The notes under the pieces are model-generated. The model did not search any database. It was not told the DNA's origin and worked only from the letters and a program-made list of their open reading frames with translations. A program made the position numbers and the translations under genes. Positions 1 to 7,929 of a DNA stretch of 64,000 bases are shown one piece after another. Source of the stretch: Paenibacillus tepidiphilus (lineage in GTDB: Bacteria > Bacillota > Bacilli > Paenibacillales > Paenibacillaceae); the NCBI RefSeq assembly GCF_008635795.1, contig NZ_VWRQ01000017.1, forward strand, positions 62,001 through 126,000. The letters are read 5' to 3'. Every line of letters starts with the position of its first letter. Within the stretch, counting starts at the first letter, position 1.

Positions 1-1
1 G

Positions 2-1231
2 CGAAAGCTGTCGATTGGCTGGTCCGCCTGCGCCGGAGCGGTCTTGTCCCTGCTGGCCGGTACGGTAAGCTTCAGGGATGTGCTCGATGTGACCGGCATC
101 GTCTGGAATGCGACACTGGCCTTTGTGGCGATCATTCTGATCTCGCTGATCCTCGACCGGATCGGCTTCTTCGAATGGGCAGCGCTGCATATGGCTGCGG
201 CAGCCCGGGGCAACGGAGTGCGGATGTTTATCTACGTCATCCTGCTGGGTGCGGTTGTGTCCGCCTTCTTTGCCAATGACGGAGCGGCGCTGATCCTCAC
301 GCCGATTGTGCTGGCAATGGTGCGGGCGCTGGATTTTGACGAACGGAAGGTATTTCCGTTCATCATGGCCAGCGGGTTCATCGCCGATACCACTTCGCTG
401 CCGCTGCTCGTCAGCAATCTGGTCAATATCGTGTCCGCCGATTTCTTCGGCATCGGCTTTATGGAGTATGCGGGACATATGCTGCTGCCGACCGTCTTCT
501 CTCTGGGAGCAAGCCTTCTGGTCTTATACCTTTATTTCCGCCGGAGCATTCCCGGCCGTTTCGACGCTTCCGGACTGAAAGCGCCGCGCGAAGCAATCAC
601 AGATCCGCGCATGTTCAAGCTGTCCTGGTGGGTACTGGGGGTGCTGCTCGCCGGCTATTTCATCAGTGAGTTCATGAACATACCGGTATCTCTGGTAGCC
701 GGCGTAGTAGCACTGTGCTTCCTGCTGATGGCCAGACGCAGCCCGGCGGTGAAGACGATGGAAGTGGTCAAGGGAGCCCCGTGGGCCATTGTGTTCTTCT
801 CCATCGGTATGTACGTCGTCGTATATGGACTACGCAATGCAGGTCTGACCGATGTGCTGGCTGAATGGATTCAGGCGGCGGCACGGCAGGGGCTGTTCGC
901 TGCTACGATGGGGATGGGCTTTCTGGCCGCTGTGATCTCTTCGGTCATGAACAATCTGCCGACGGTCCTGATCGGCGCGCTGGCAATTGATGCTGCGGAT
1001 ACATCGGGACTGATCAAGGAAGCCTTAATCTATGCCAATGTTATCGGCTCGGATCTTGGTCCGAAGATTACGCCGATCGGCTCGCTGGCGACGCTGCTGT
1101 GGCTGCATGTGCTCTCCTCCAAGGGCGTGAAAATCTCCTGGGGCACTTATTTTAAGACAGGCGTCGTGCTGACGGTCCCTACGCTGTTCCTGACCCTGCT
1201 TGGTCTGTATCTGGGACTCAAGCTGTTCTGA
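2..1231 (+). CDS. arsB: ArsB-type arsenite efflux permease, 5' end missing
   Basis: This is a membrane permease that exports arsenite (or antimonite) using the proton gradient. The reading frame is open from base 2, so the true start lies before the window; the first in-window start (TTG at 44) is internal to the conserved segment. Visible hallmarks are the ArsB-like N-terminal stretch LSIGWSAC, then VTGIVWNATLAFVAIILIS and DRIGFFEWAALHM, FFANDGAALILTP, and the second-half motif NNLPTVLIG followed by GSDLGPKITPIGSLATLLW. These two repeats are typical of the ArsB/NhaD ion-transporter fold with about 10-12 membrane segments. No arsR or arsC is visible downstream; any partners would be upstream of the window. 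The family call is firm, the exact substrate is inferred. Confidence 0.9.
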   Translation, partial: RKLSIGWSACAGAVLSLLAGTVSFRDVLDVTGIVWNATLAFVAIILISLILDRIGFFEWAALHMAAAARGNGVRMFIYVILLGAVVSAFFANDGAALILTPIVLAMVRALDFDERKVFPFIMASGFIADTTSLPLLVSNLVNIVSADFFGIGFMEYAGHMLLPTVFSLGASLLVLYLYFRRSIPGRFDASGLKAPREAITDPRMFKLSWWVLGVLLAGYFISEFMNIPVSLVAGVVALCFLLMARRSPAVKTMEVVKGAPWAIVFFSIGMYVVVYGLRNAGLTDVLAEWIQAAARQGLFAATMGMGFLAAVISSVMNNLPTVLIGALAIDAADTSGLIKEALIYANVIGSDLGPKITPIGSLATLLWLHVLSSKGVKISWGTYFKTGVVLTVPTLFLTLLGLYLGLKLF

Positions 1232-1255
1232 TGTCAGGCTATGTTATGACCGGTC

Positions 1256-1285
1256 TTTACAAGGACAGGCCGTATTTGGTATTCT
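1256..1285 (+). promoter_or_regulatory. Promoter of the glnS T-box leader
   Basis: A TTTACA hexamer (1256-1261) is followed by an 18-base spacer and TATTCT (1280-1285). It sits just before the T-box leader, which would begin around 1292. Sigma-A type by inspection only. Confidence 0.5.
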
Positions 1286-1301
1286 GAATCCAATTCATTC
1301 A

Positions 1302-1606
1302 CAAACGCGATGACGAGAAGAGTAGATAAAGCATTCCTTCACAGAGAGCCCCTGTTGCTGAAAGGGGGCAGGGAAGACTTTGTTGAACCAAGCCTCTGAG
1401 CGGCGGACCGGAACCGGGTATTGATCAGCCGGGGATGGTGCGACAGGCGCTCCTGTTACAGAGCTAGAGTATAACCCTTGCCGGGCAGGCAAGGCCGTAC
1501 TTGATGAGATTAATATGGCGACATATTAATAAACCTGGGGTGGCACCGCGAGAACTTCGTCCCCAAGACAGATGTCTTGGAGGTGAGGTTTTTTTTGTAT
1601 GCGGCG
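1302..1606 (+). promoter_or_regulatory. T-box riboswitch, probably glutamine-specific
   Basis: The leader carries the standard T-box parts: the stem I start GATGACGAGAAGAGTAGAT (from 1309), an AG-bulge/distal-loop segment CAGAGAG...GCTGAAAG (about 1340-1361), the T-box sequence GGTGGCACCGCG (1539-1550) within an antiterminator that pairs with CGTCCCC, and a competing hairpin CCAAGACA/TGTCTTGG (about 1563-1580) followed by a run of T at 1589-1596. The UGGC bulge predicts pairing with a tRNA acceptor whose discriminator base is G. A CAA triplet at 1389-1391 followed by a purine is a plausible glutamine specifier, but I did not fold the RNA. Uncharged tRNA-Gln would allow transcription into glnS. 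Confidence 0.9.
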
Positions 1607-1650
1607 ACTGGGCTGCGCGGTGACGACTATATAACCGGGAGGAATGAATA

Positions 1651-3372
1651 ATGAACGCTGATACTGGTACAAATGCGGATATGAACACGAATAGAGGCAC
1701 CTCTGCGGAAGCACCGGCGGAGAATTTTATGGAGCGGCTGATTCGCGAGGATATGGAGGCCGGAACCTTCAGCCGAGAGGTCTGCACCAGGTTCCCTCCT
1801 GAACCCAACGGTTACCTTCATATCGGCAGTGCCTTTGCCATACTGACGAATTACACGCTGGCTCAAGCTTTTAAGGGGCGGTTTCACTTGCGGTTTGACG
1901 ACACGAATCCGCTCAAAGAGGATATGGAATACGTCAATGCGATCCTTGAAGACATGGAATGGCTGGGGGCAAATCCCGGCGGCCATATTTATTACGGCTC
2001 GGATTATTCCGGGGAGATTTACAATTGTGCCGAGAAGCTGATCCGCAAGGGCAAAGCCTTTGTATGCGATCTGACTGCCGAGGAGCTTACGGCGGCCAGA
2101 GGCACGCTGACCGCGCCCGGACAGGATAGCCCTTACCGTAACCGTTCCGTTGAGGAGAATCTGCAGCTCTTCAGAGAGATGAGGGCAGGCAGGTACCCGA
2201 ATGGCGCCAAAGTGCTGCGGGCCAGGATCGATATGGCTTCGCCCAACATCAACCTGCGGGACCCGGTGCTGTACCGGATCATCCATGCCCGGCATTACCG
2301 CAGCGGAGATGACTGGTGTATCTACCCGATGTACGACTTTGCGCATCCTATCCAGGATGCCATTGAAGGCATCACGCATTCCCTGTGCTCGCTGGAATTC
2401 CGGGACCACCGGCCACTCTATGAGTGGGTGCTGGAGGAGCTGGAGATCCCGGAGCCCCCGATGCAAAGGGAATTCGGCCGCGTCAATCTGACCGGGGTCA
2501 TTACCAGCAAGCGCTATCTGCGCCAGCTGGTGGCCGGAGGCTATGTCGACGGCTGGGATGATCCGCGTCTGCCGACGCTGCGCGGCCTCCGCCGCAGAGG
2601 CTTCACGCCGGAGAGCATCCGCCGGTTCGTGCAGGAGATCGGCATGGTCCGCAATCAGTCGACCGTGGATTTCTCGCTGCTGGAGCACTGCCTCCGGCAG
2701 GATCTGAAAGCGGCGGCCCCGTGTATTATGGCGGTGCTTCGCCCGCTCAAGGTTGTGCTGACCAACTTCAGCGAAGGGGCAACGGAGCTGCTTACCCTGG
2801 ATAACAACAGCGAGAACAGCGCACTCGGTACCAGGGAGGTGCCGATCTCCCGGGAGCTCTATATAGAGCGAGACGACTTCATGGAAGAACCGTCCCCCGG
2901 CTTCCGGCGGCTGAGTCCGGGCGGCGAGGTACGCCTCAAGGGGGCATACATCATCCGCTGTGATGAGGTAATCAAGGATGCCGGGACCGGTGAAATCCTG
3001 GAGCTGCACTGCACCTACGATCCCGATTCGCGAAGCGGCGGACCCGCGAGCGGGCGCAAAGTCAAAGGGACGGTGCACTGGGTGGCAGCGGCACAGGCGG
3101 TCGCGGCGGAGGTGAGGCTGTATGAGCCGCTGCTGAAGGAAGAAGGGGGACCGGCCAAGGGCGGCGATGACTGGAACGAGCGGCTCAATCCATCCTCCCT
3201 GACGGTGCTGGAGCATTGCCTGCTGGAGCCGTACGCACAGGCAGCGTTGCCCGAGTCCAAATTCCAGTTCATGCGCCAGGGCTACTTTACGGCGGACAAG
3301 GAGCCTGAAGCGGGCTTGCTGGTCTTTCACCGGATCGTACCGCTGAAGGACGGCTGGAAGGCGCGGAAGTAG
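1651..3372 (+). CDS. glnS: Glutaminyl-tRNA synthetase
   Basis: This cytoplasmic class I synthetase charges tRNA-Gln directly with glutamine. The HIGH-type signature is seen in PPEPNGYLHIGSAFA (near residue 50), and the KMSKS-like loop as GVITSKRYLRQLV (about residues 284-296), where GlnRS more often has MSKR. The order of conserved blocks GWDDPRLPTLRGLRRRGF and the C-terminal anticodon-binding beta-barrels, about 573 residues in all, match GlnRS rather than GluRS. The ATG at 1651 has GGGAGGAATG just upstream. Most Firmicutes make Gln-tRNA with GatCAB, so a dedicated GlnRS is notable, though it is known in Paenibacillus-like bacteria. Expression is expected to be controlled by the preceding T-box; a hairpin terminator follows. 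Confidence 0.95.
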   Translation: MNADTGTNADMNTNRGTSAEAPAENFMERLIREDMEAGTFSREVCTRFPPEPNGYLHIGSAFAILTNYTLAQAFKGRFHLRFDDTNPLKEDMEYVNAILEDMEWLGANPGGHIYYGSDYSGEIYNCAEKLIRKGKAFVCDLTAEELTAARGTLTAPGQDSPYRNRSVEENLQLFREMRAGRYPNGAKVLRARIDMASPNINLRDPVLYRIIHARHYRSGDDWCIYPMYDFAHPIQDAIEGITHSLCSLEFRDHRPLYEWVLEELEIPEPPMQREFGRVNLTGVITSKRYLRQLVAGGYVDGWDDPRLPTLRGLRRRGFTPESIRRFVQEIGMVRNQSTVDFSLLEHCLRQDLKAAAPCIMAVLRPLKVVLTNFSEGATELLTLDNNSENSALGTREVPISRELYIERDDFMEEPSPGFRRLSPGGEVRLKGAYIIRCDEVIKDAGTGEILELHCTYDPDSRSGGPASGRKVKGTVHWVAAAQAVAAEVRLYEPLLKEEGGPAKGGDDWNERLNPSSLTVLEHCLLEPYAQAALPESKFQFMRQGYFTADKEPEAGLLVFHRIVPLKDGWKARK

Positions 3373-3406
3373 TCCCGCGGCGAATTATTCGCCAATACCT
3401 TATCGG

Positions 3407-3465
3407 CACCCCGGCGGGTGTGTGCGGCTATGCCAGGCCCGCGCTACCTGCCGGGGTGTTTGTAT
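3407..3465 (+). terminator. Terminator after glnS
   Basis: CACCCCGGC (3407-3415) pairs with GCCGGGGTG (3450-3458), followed by TTTGT. The loop is long, so efficiency is uncertain. Confidence 0.6.
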
Positions 3466-3541
3466 TCAGTGATTCCCGGACGCCGGGCGGAGTTATAATT
3501 ATCTATAATGATTTATGAAAATGGCTTCCATGAAAATTTCA

Positions 3542-3570
3542 TTTACAACCACTGCTGATCGGAATATAAT
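3542..3570 (+). promoter_or_regulatory. mntH promoter
   Basis: TTTACA (3542-3547), a 17-base spacer and a perfect TATAAT (3565-3570). It lies after the upstream in-frame ATG at 3515, so it excludes that codon as the main start of mntH. Confidence 0.75.
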
Positions 3571-3582
3571 AAAACCAGAAGG

Positions 3583-3604
3583 AAAGTTGCCCAAAGGAAA
3601 CTTT
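3583..3604 (+). promoter_or_regulatory. MntR-type operator
   Basis: The palindromic run AAAGTTGCCCAAAGGAAACT plus TT lies just downstream of the predicted transcription start. It resembles the manganese-repressor boxes described before Bacillus mntH and mntABCD (TTTGCC...GGAAACT). Manganese-bound MntR would block mntH transcription here. Confidence 0.7.
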
Positions 3605-3643
3605 GATGGATATAGACAACTTTTGGAACGGGGAGGGATTGAT

Positions 3644-4933
3644 ATGCTGGAGCAAAGAGCGAAGCAGCCGCTGGTTATGGACGGCGGCAACAACCGAATT
3701 TCCGCACAGGCGGTGCTGAACGGTGAAGTCAAGGGCTGGAAACGCCTCCTGCCGTTTCTGGGTCCGGCATTCATCGCTTCGGTAGCTTATCTCGATCCGG
3801 GGAATTTCGCCACCAATATTACGGCTGGCTCGAAATACGGTTACCTGCTGCTTTGGGTCATAGTTGCTTCTAATTTAATGGCCGTGCTGATCCAGTCGTT
3901 ATCGGCCAAGCTGGGTATCGCCACAGGCAAGAATCTGCCTGAAGTGGCGCGGGAGAATTTCTCTAAAGGAACCTCCATCTTTCTGTGGATACAGAGTGAG
4001 CTGGTGATCATTGCTACAGATTTGGCGGAATTTATCGGCGCGGCGCTGGGACTGTATTTATTATTCGGCATTCCGATGCTTCCGGCTGCGCTGATTACAG
4101 CTGTCGGGTCATTCGCCATTCTGGAGCTGCAGCGCCGGGGCTACCGTTCGCTGGAAGCGGGCATCTCAGCCATGGTGCTGATTGTGGTGCTGGCCTTTGC
4201 CTTTCAGGTGATTGTGGCGCATCCCGATGCCGGAAGCATTGCTGCCGGAATGGTTACACCCCGGTTTGAAGGTGTGGATAGTGTACTGCTGGCCGCAGGG
4301 ATTCTCGGCGCAACCGTGATGCCGCATGCCATTTATCTGCACTCTTCCCTGACACAGAGCCGGATCGTCGGCCGGGACGACAACGAGAAGAGGAAGATAT
4401 TTAAGCTGGAAATGGTTGATATTGTTATTGCTATGCTGATTGCCGGTGCCGTTAATCTGGCAATGGTCATCGTCTCTGCCGCGCTGTTCTTCAAGAACGG
4501 ACTGGTGGTAGAGGATCTGGATGTCGCATTTGAACAGTTCCGCCAGTTATCCGGACCCGTTACGGCCATTGCTTTCGGTCTGGGTCTCTTGATCGCCGGG
4601 CTCTCCAGCTCATCGGTAGGTACTATGGCCGGGGATGTAGTCATGCAAGGCTTCATTAATAAAAGAATTAATCTGTACGTAAGACGCGCCATTACGATTG
4701 TGCCGCCGCTGGCGATTATCGCCTTCGGCGTAAATCCGACAAGTGCCTTGGTGATGAGCCAGGTCATTCTCTCCTTCGGTATCGCCTTTGCCCTGATTCC
4801 GCTGGTGATGTTTACAAGCAGCCGCCGGATAATGGGTAGCCTGGTTAACCGCAAGGTGACCACGGCGCTCGGCTGGGTCATTTCGGCGCTGGTCGTGTCG
4901 CTGAATCTGTTCCTGATTGTGGAGATGTTTTAG
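3644..4933 (+). CDS. mntH: Nramp-family divalent metal (Mn2+) transporter
   Basis: This is a proton-coupled importer of manganese and related divalent metals, located in the cell membrane. The Nramp helix-1 metal-binding motif is seen as YLDPGNFATNI and the helix-6 motif as MPHAIYLHSS; about 11 membrane segments can be read along roughly 429 residues. I chose ATG 3644 because GGGGAGGG lies seven bases upstream and because the frame before it contains the promoter and operator. The operator points to MntR repression under manganese sufficiency. A strong terminator follows at 4944. It stands alone and is not part of an operon. Confidence 0.93.
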   Translation: MLEQRAKQPLVMDGGNNRISAQAVLNGEVKGWKRLLPFLGPAFIASVAYLDPGNFATNITAGSKYGYLLLWVIVASNLMAVLIQSLSAKLGIATGKNLPEVARENFSKGTSIFLWIQSELVIIATDLAEFIGAALGLYLLFGIPMLPAALITAVGSFAILELQRRGYRSLEAGISAMVLIVVLAFAFQVIVAHPDAGSIAAGMVTPRFEGVDSVLLAAGILGATVMPHAIYLHSSLTQSRIVGRDDNEKRKIFKLEMVDIVIAMLIAGAVNLAMVIVSAALFFKNGLVVEDLDVAFEQFRQLSGPVTAIAFGLGLLIAGLSSSSVGTMAGDVVMQGFINKRINLYVRRAITIVPPLAIIAFGVNPTSALVMSQVILSFGIAFALIPLVMFTSSRRIMGSLVNRKVTTALGWVISALVVSLNLFLIVEMF

Positions 4934-4943
4934 TTATCAGCAT

Positions 4944-4973
4944 GAGTTGGCGTAGTTCAGCCAGCTCTTTTTT
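4944..4973 (+). terminator. Terminator after mntH
   Basis: GAGTTGGC (4944-4951) pairs with GCCAGCTC (4960-4967), followed directly by six T. Confidence 0.85.
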
Positions 4974-5031
4974 ATTTATACCTCGCATAACAAGATACAC
5001 TGTGTTATTTTTAGGCAAATGGAGGTGTTCT

Positions 5032-5535
5032 ATGGAAATCCGGCATATGAAGCGTAAATGGAATATATACTGGAAGGCTTCCCTGATTTGTTTATCTGTC
5101 TTGGTAATACTTCTAATCACCGTCTGGGGCGGAAGACAGTTCTACTCCAACGAGCGAACTTCCTACTATAACGCGTTGTGGTCTGAATTGTATCGCAATG
5201 AAGAGCTGGATGTAACTGGTATCAGGTCGATTGTACAACAAGAAATCGATCGCGGACATATCAAAGACACACTGATTACAGAGGGTGGAGGCTCCGCTGC
5301 GCCAATTATTTTTACAACGCTGGGTAATGAAGGCTTCCCTCAATATGATAACTTGCTGATTCAGACTGAAGTTGAAGCAAGAGCCGCTGTCCATCCCAAC
5401 TACAATAAAGTGTATGAAATCCGGTATTCCTATAATACAGTCAGAGATTCAGTTGTAATTGTCCTGGGTGCGGGGCTGTTCATCCTTTCCGCTTTCCTTT
5501 TTGCAATAGGAGCAGTTAAAAACAAGCGAGGCTGA
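5032..5535 (+). CDS. Hypothetical two-span membrane protein
   Basis: I do not recognise a family. The 167-residue product has a basic N-terminus (MEIRHMKRKWNIYWK), a first membrane segment at about residues 15-34, a soluble middle of about 100 residues rich in charged and polar residues, and a second membrane segment near residues 138-160, ending with KNKRG. This suggests both ends inside and the middle exposed outside. The ATG at 5032 is preceded by GGAGGTGTTCT, a good ribosome site; the open frame before it has none. It lies alone between mntH's terminator and the HD-GYP gene. Base use is less GC-rich than its neighbours. Confidence 0.7.
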   Translation: MEIRHMKRKWNIYWKASLICLSVLVILLITVWGGRQFYSNERTSYYNALWSELYRNEELDVTGIRSIVQQEIDRGHIKDTLITEGGGSAAPIIFTTLGNEGFPQYDNLLIQTEVEARAAVHPNYNKVYEIRYSYNTVRDSVVIVLGAGLFILSAFLFAIGAVKNKRG

Positions 5536-5632
5536 ACCGCCTGTTCCGATGATTTCACAATTTCTCCACTCCGGCCGATAATAACCATAAGGAAACTTTT
5601 ACATAACAGTCGGCTGATCGGGAGGGTGTGTC

Positions 5633-6640
5633 ATGGACAGATACCTGGGTAGAATCATCAAAAATGACTTGCACAATGCATACGGGGTGACGGTAATTCC
5701 GGCGGGCAGCGCCTTGAATGAAGAGCATCTGGAGCTGATCCGCAAACAGAGAATTAACGTGCTGGACATCGTTTTTGCGAATGCGGCGGAAAGGGAGCCG
5801 GACTGCGGGCAGAAGGTGAATTATGCCGTAGGAATGGCCAAGGAGCTGTTTGAATCCTTCAGGCTGACCCATAAGGTTCCGCTCGCGGATATCCGGAAAG
5901 AGGTTGTTCCCGCTGTGCTGGACATCGCGCTTACCCCCGATATCTTCACTTTGTTTCAGGAAATCCGCGGTACGGATGATTATACATATGAGCACAATAT
6001 CGGCGTTGGTGTATTGTCTGCGCTTATCGGCAGATGGCTGAGAATGGAGGAGGGGGAGCTTGCGGCGTTGACGCTTGCGGCCACGCTTCATGATATCGGC
6101 AAATTGAAGCTGCCAGCCGAGCTGCTGACGAAGCCGGACAAGCTGACCGCCGGGGAGTACGAATTGGTCAAGAAGCATACCATCTACGGCTACGAGATGC
6201 TGAAGGAGACGGTGGGGGCGAATTCGCGTATGGCGCTTGCCGCACTGCAGCATCATGAGCGCAACGACGGCAAAGGTTATCCGCTGGGGCTGACCGAGGA
6301 GCAGATCGACCCTTTCAGCAAAATCATCGCCGTCGCCGATATTTTTCATGCCATGTCTTCACGGCGCCCCTATCACGAGGCGATGCCCTTCCATGTGATC
6401 GTCGATCAGATGCGCAGAGGCAGCTTCGGGGTGCTCGATCCGCATATTGTATCGGTCTTTCTGGACAATATCGTAAAGCGTTCGATTGGCCGGGTTGTGG
6501 TGCTGACCGACGGACGGGTCGGAGAGATTGTGTATCTCAACCCGCATAATATCGAGACGCCGCTCGTGCGCATCAAGGATGAATACATAGATCTCAGCAA
6601 GAACAGAGATATTGCAATCGATTCGATTGCCGTAGAATAA
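5633..6640 (+). CDS. HD-GYP domain protein (c-di-GMP phosphodiesterase)
   Basis: The product of 335 residues probably hydrolyses cyclic di-GMP to pGpG or GMP in the cytoplasm. The HD pair is seen in LHDIGKLKLP (H153, D154), followed by HTIYGYEML, QHHERNDGKGYP and IIAVADIFHAM, which together form the metal site and the GYP signature of the HD-GYP class. The first 110 residues are a non-catalytic region without a recognisable sensor. GGGAGG lies ten bases before the ATG at 5633. It ends six bases from the convergent end of the next gene. A regulatory rather than catalytic role is possible, but the full motif argues for activity. Confidence 0.9.
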   Translation: MDRYLGRIIKNDLHNAYGVTVIPAGSALNEEHLELIRKQRINVLDIVFANAAEREPDCGQKVNYAVGMAKELFESFRLTHKVPLADIRKEVVPAVLDIALTPDIFTLFQEIRGTDDYTYEHNIGVGVLSALIGRWLRMEEGELAALTLAATLHDIGKLKLPAELLTKPDKLTAGEYELVKKHTIYGYEMLKETVGANSRMALAALQHHERNDGKGYPLGLTEEQIDPFSKIIAVADIFHAMSSRRPYHEAMPFHVIVDQMRRGSFGVLDPHIVSVFLDNIVKRSIGRVVVLTDGRVGEIVYLNPHNIETPLVRIKDEYIDLSKNRDIAIDSIAVE

Positions 6641-6646
6641 GGTATT

Positions 6647-7756
6647 TTATCTGGAAAAATAATCCGACAGCCCTTCGGCGATTGCCTGGGCCGCCCGTTT
6701 CTGGTAAGCGGCTTTCCGCACAATGGACTCATCGCTGCGGTTGCTTAAGAAGCCCAGCTCCACCAGCACGGCAGGCAGTGTGTTCTCCCGCAGAATGTGG
6801 TAGTTGCCGAAGGAGAGGCCGTTGCTCTTCAGGCCGATGCCTTGTCCCAGCCGGTTCTCGATGGAGCGGGCCAGGCGCAGATCATCATCCTCCGAATAAT
6901 AGAAGGTCAGCGTTCCCGAAACATTCTTGGGCGAAGAGTTATAATGGACGCTGACAAAAGCATCGGCTCCCGCCTCACGGCCGATCTGCACCCGCCGCGC
7001 CAGTGAGGGCTTCTGATCCCCGCTTCGCGTCAGTCGGACCTGTGCGCCCTTGGCCGCCAGATAATCGCGAAGATACAGAGAGGTCTGCAGCGTCAGATCC
7101 TTCTCCATCGTGTCATAGCTCGTGCCGAGCATGCCGGGATCGCTGCCGCCATGGCCCGGATCGACGACAATCGTCTTCCCGCGGATACCGCCGCTGCGGG
7201 TCGGCGCGTTCTTGATTGCCGCTGCCGTGCTGGTGGAGCCGCCACTGCCGGTGATGTACTGGCCAGACACCCAGCCGGTCTCGCCGGCAGCTGTCCTGAT
7301 CTGGGCCCAGCCGCCCTCGCTCCGCAGCACCGTTACCGTGTCCCTTTCCTTCAGCGCCCCTTTGACCTCATGCGAGGTGCCGGGGCCGCTGCGGATGCGC
7401 AGGGAGCTTGCAGTCACAGTGGCGCTGCGGGCTGCGGATGAAGCTGTGCCGGAAGAGCGCACGGCTGTGGCAACGCTGCCCGGGTTGCCCGCCTTCTTGA
7501 GATAATAACCGGCAACCCAGCCGGAAACCCCGCCACCCCTGATCTTCAGCCAGCCGAAGGCTTCATCGGTGACGGTCACACTGGCTCCTTGCTTCAGCGA
7601 GCCGGTGACCGCTGCATCCTTGGCCGGCTCGCTGCGCACATTCAGCGAGCTGGCATTGACGGTGGCCGTGTATGCGGCAGCGGTTGCGGCATGCGGCAGC
7701 GTGGAGGCCGTGAGCAGGCAGACAGCCAGTAGGGCAGTATGTATTTTGCGTTTCAT
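6647..7756 (-). CDS. Secreted N-acetylmuramoyl-L-alanine amidase with two SH3b domains
   Basis: This exported peptidoglycan hydrolase cleaves the amide bond between muramic acid and L-alanine. A signal peptide (MKRKIHTALLAVCLLTA...ATAAA) is followed by two SH3-type wall-binding repeats, each with NASSLNVRS/TASSLRIRS and WVAGYYL/WVSGQYI, and a C-terminal Amidase_3 zinc domain with VVDPGHGGSDPG, DAFVSVHYNSS and VLVELGFLSN. I chose the ATG at 7756, preceded by GAGGTT, rather than the in-frame ATG at 7774. It ends tail to tail with the HD-GYP gene. The architecture matches CwlD/LytC-like amidases; the exact cellular role (turnover, separation, sporulation) cannot be told. Confidence 0.92.
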   Translation of the reverse strand: MKRKIHTALLAVCLLTASTLPHAATAAAYTATVNASSLNVRSEPAKDAAVTGSLKQGASVTVTDEAFGWLKIRGGGVSGWVAGYYLKKAGNPGSVATAVRSSGTASSAARSATVTASSLRIRSGPGTSHEVKGALKERDTVTVLRSEGGWAQIRTAAGETGWVSGQYITGSGGSTSTAAAIKNAPTRSGGIRGKTIVVDPGHGGSDPGMLGTSYDTMEKDLTLQTSLYLRDYLAAKGAQVRLTRSGDQKPSLARRVQIGREAGADAFVSVHYNSSPKNVSGTLTFYYSEDDDLRLARSIENRLGQGIGLKSNGLSFGNYHILRENTLPAVLVELGFLSNRSDESIVRKAAYQKRAAQAIAEGLSDYFSR

Positions 7757-7857
7757 GGAATAACCTCGTTTCATCGGCAGGATAAAGGTTTATACCCCTA
7801 TTTATCGGCCGGAAAACAAGTTTGTTTAAAATTTAAAATGCCTTTACAGGCGATGCA

Positions 7858-7899
7858 AATCCCGCATTCAGGTTGGCGTAATCTGCGAATTGCGGGATT
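7858..7899 (-). terminator. Hairpin after the MFS gene
   Basis: AATCCCGCA (7858-7866) pairs perfectly with TGCGGGATT (7891-7899). It lies between the MFS gene end and the amidase start, on the minus-strand path. The T-run is short. Confidence 0.5.
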
Positions 7900-7929
7900 G
7901 CTTGGCGTGGTTCTCTGGGGAAATCCGCT

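Noticed and set aside
1627..3330. Long minus-strand open frame opposite glnS (567 codons)
   Set aside because: No ribosome site or family motif; it is the mirror of a GC-rich synthetase gene on the other strand.
3515..3643. Earlier start of mntH at 3515
   Set aside because: The segment contains the promoter and the MntR operator; ATG 3644 has the ribosome site.
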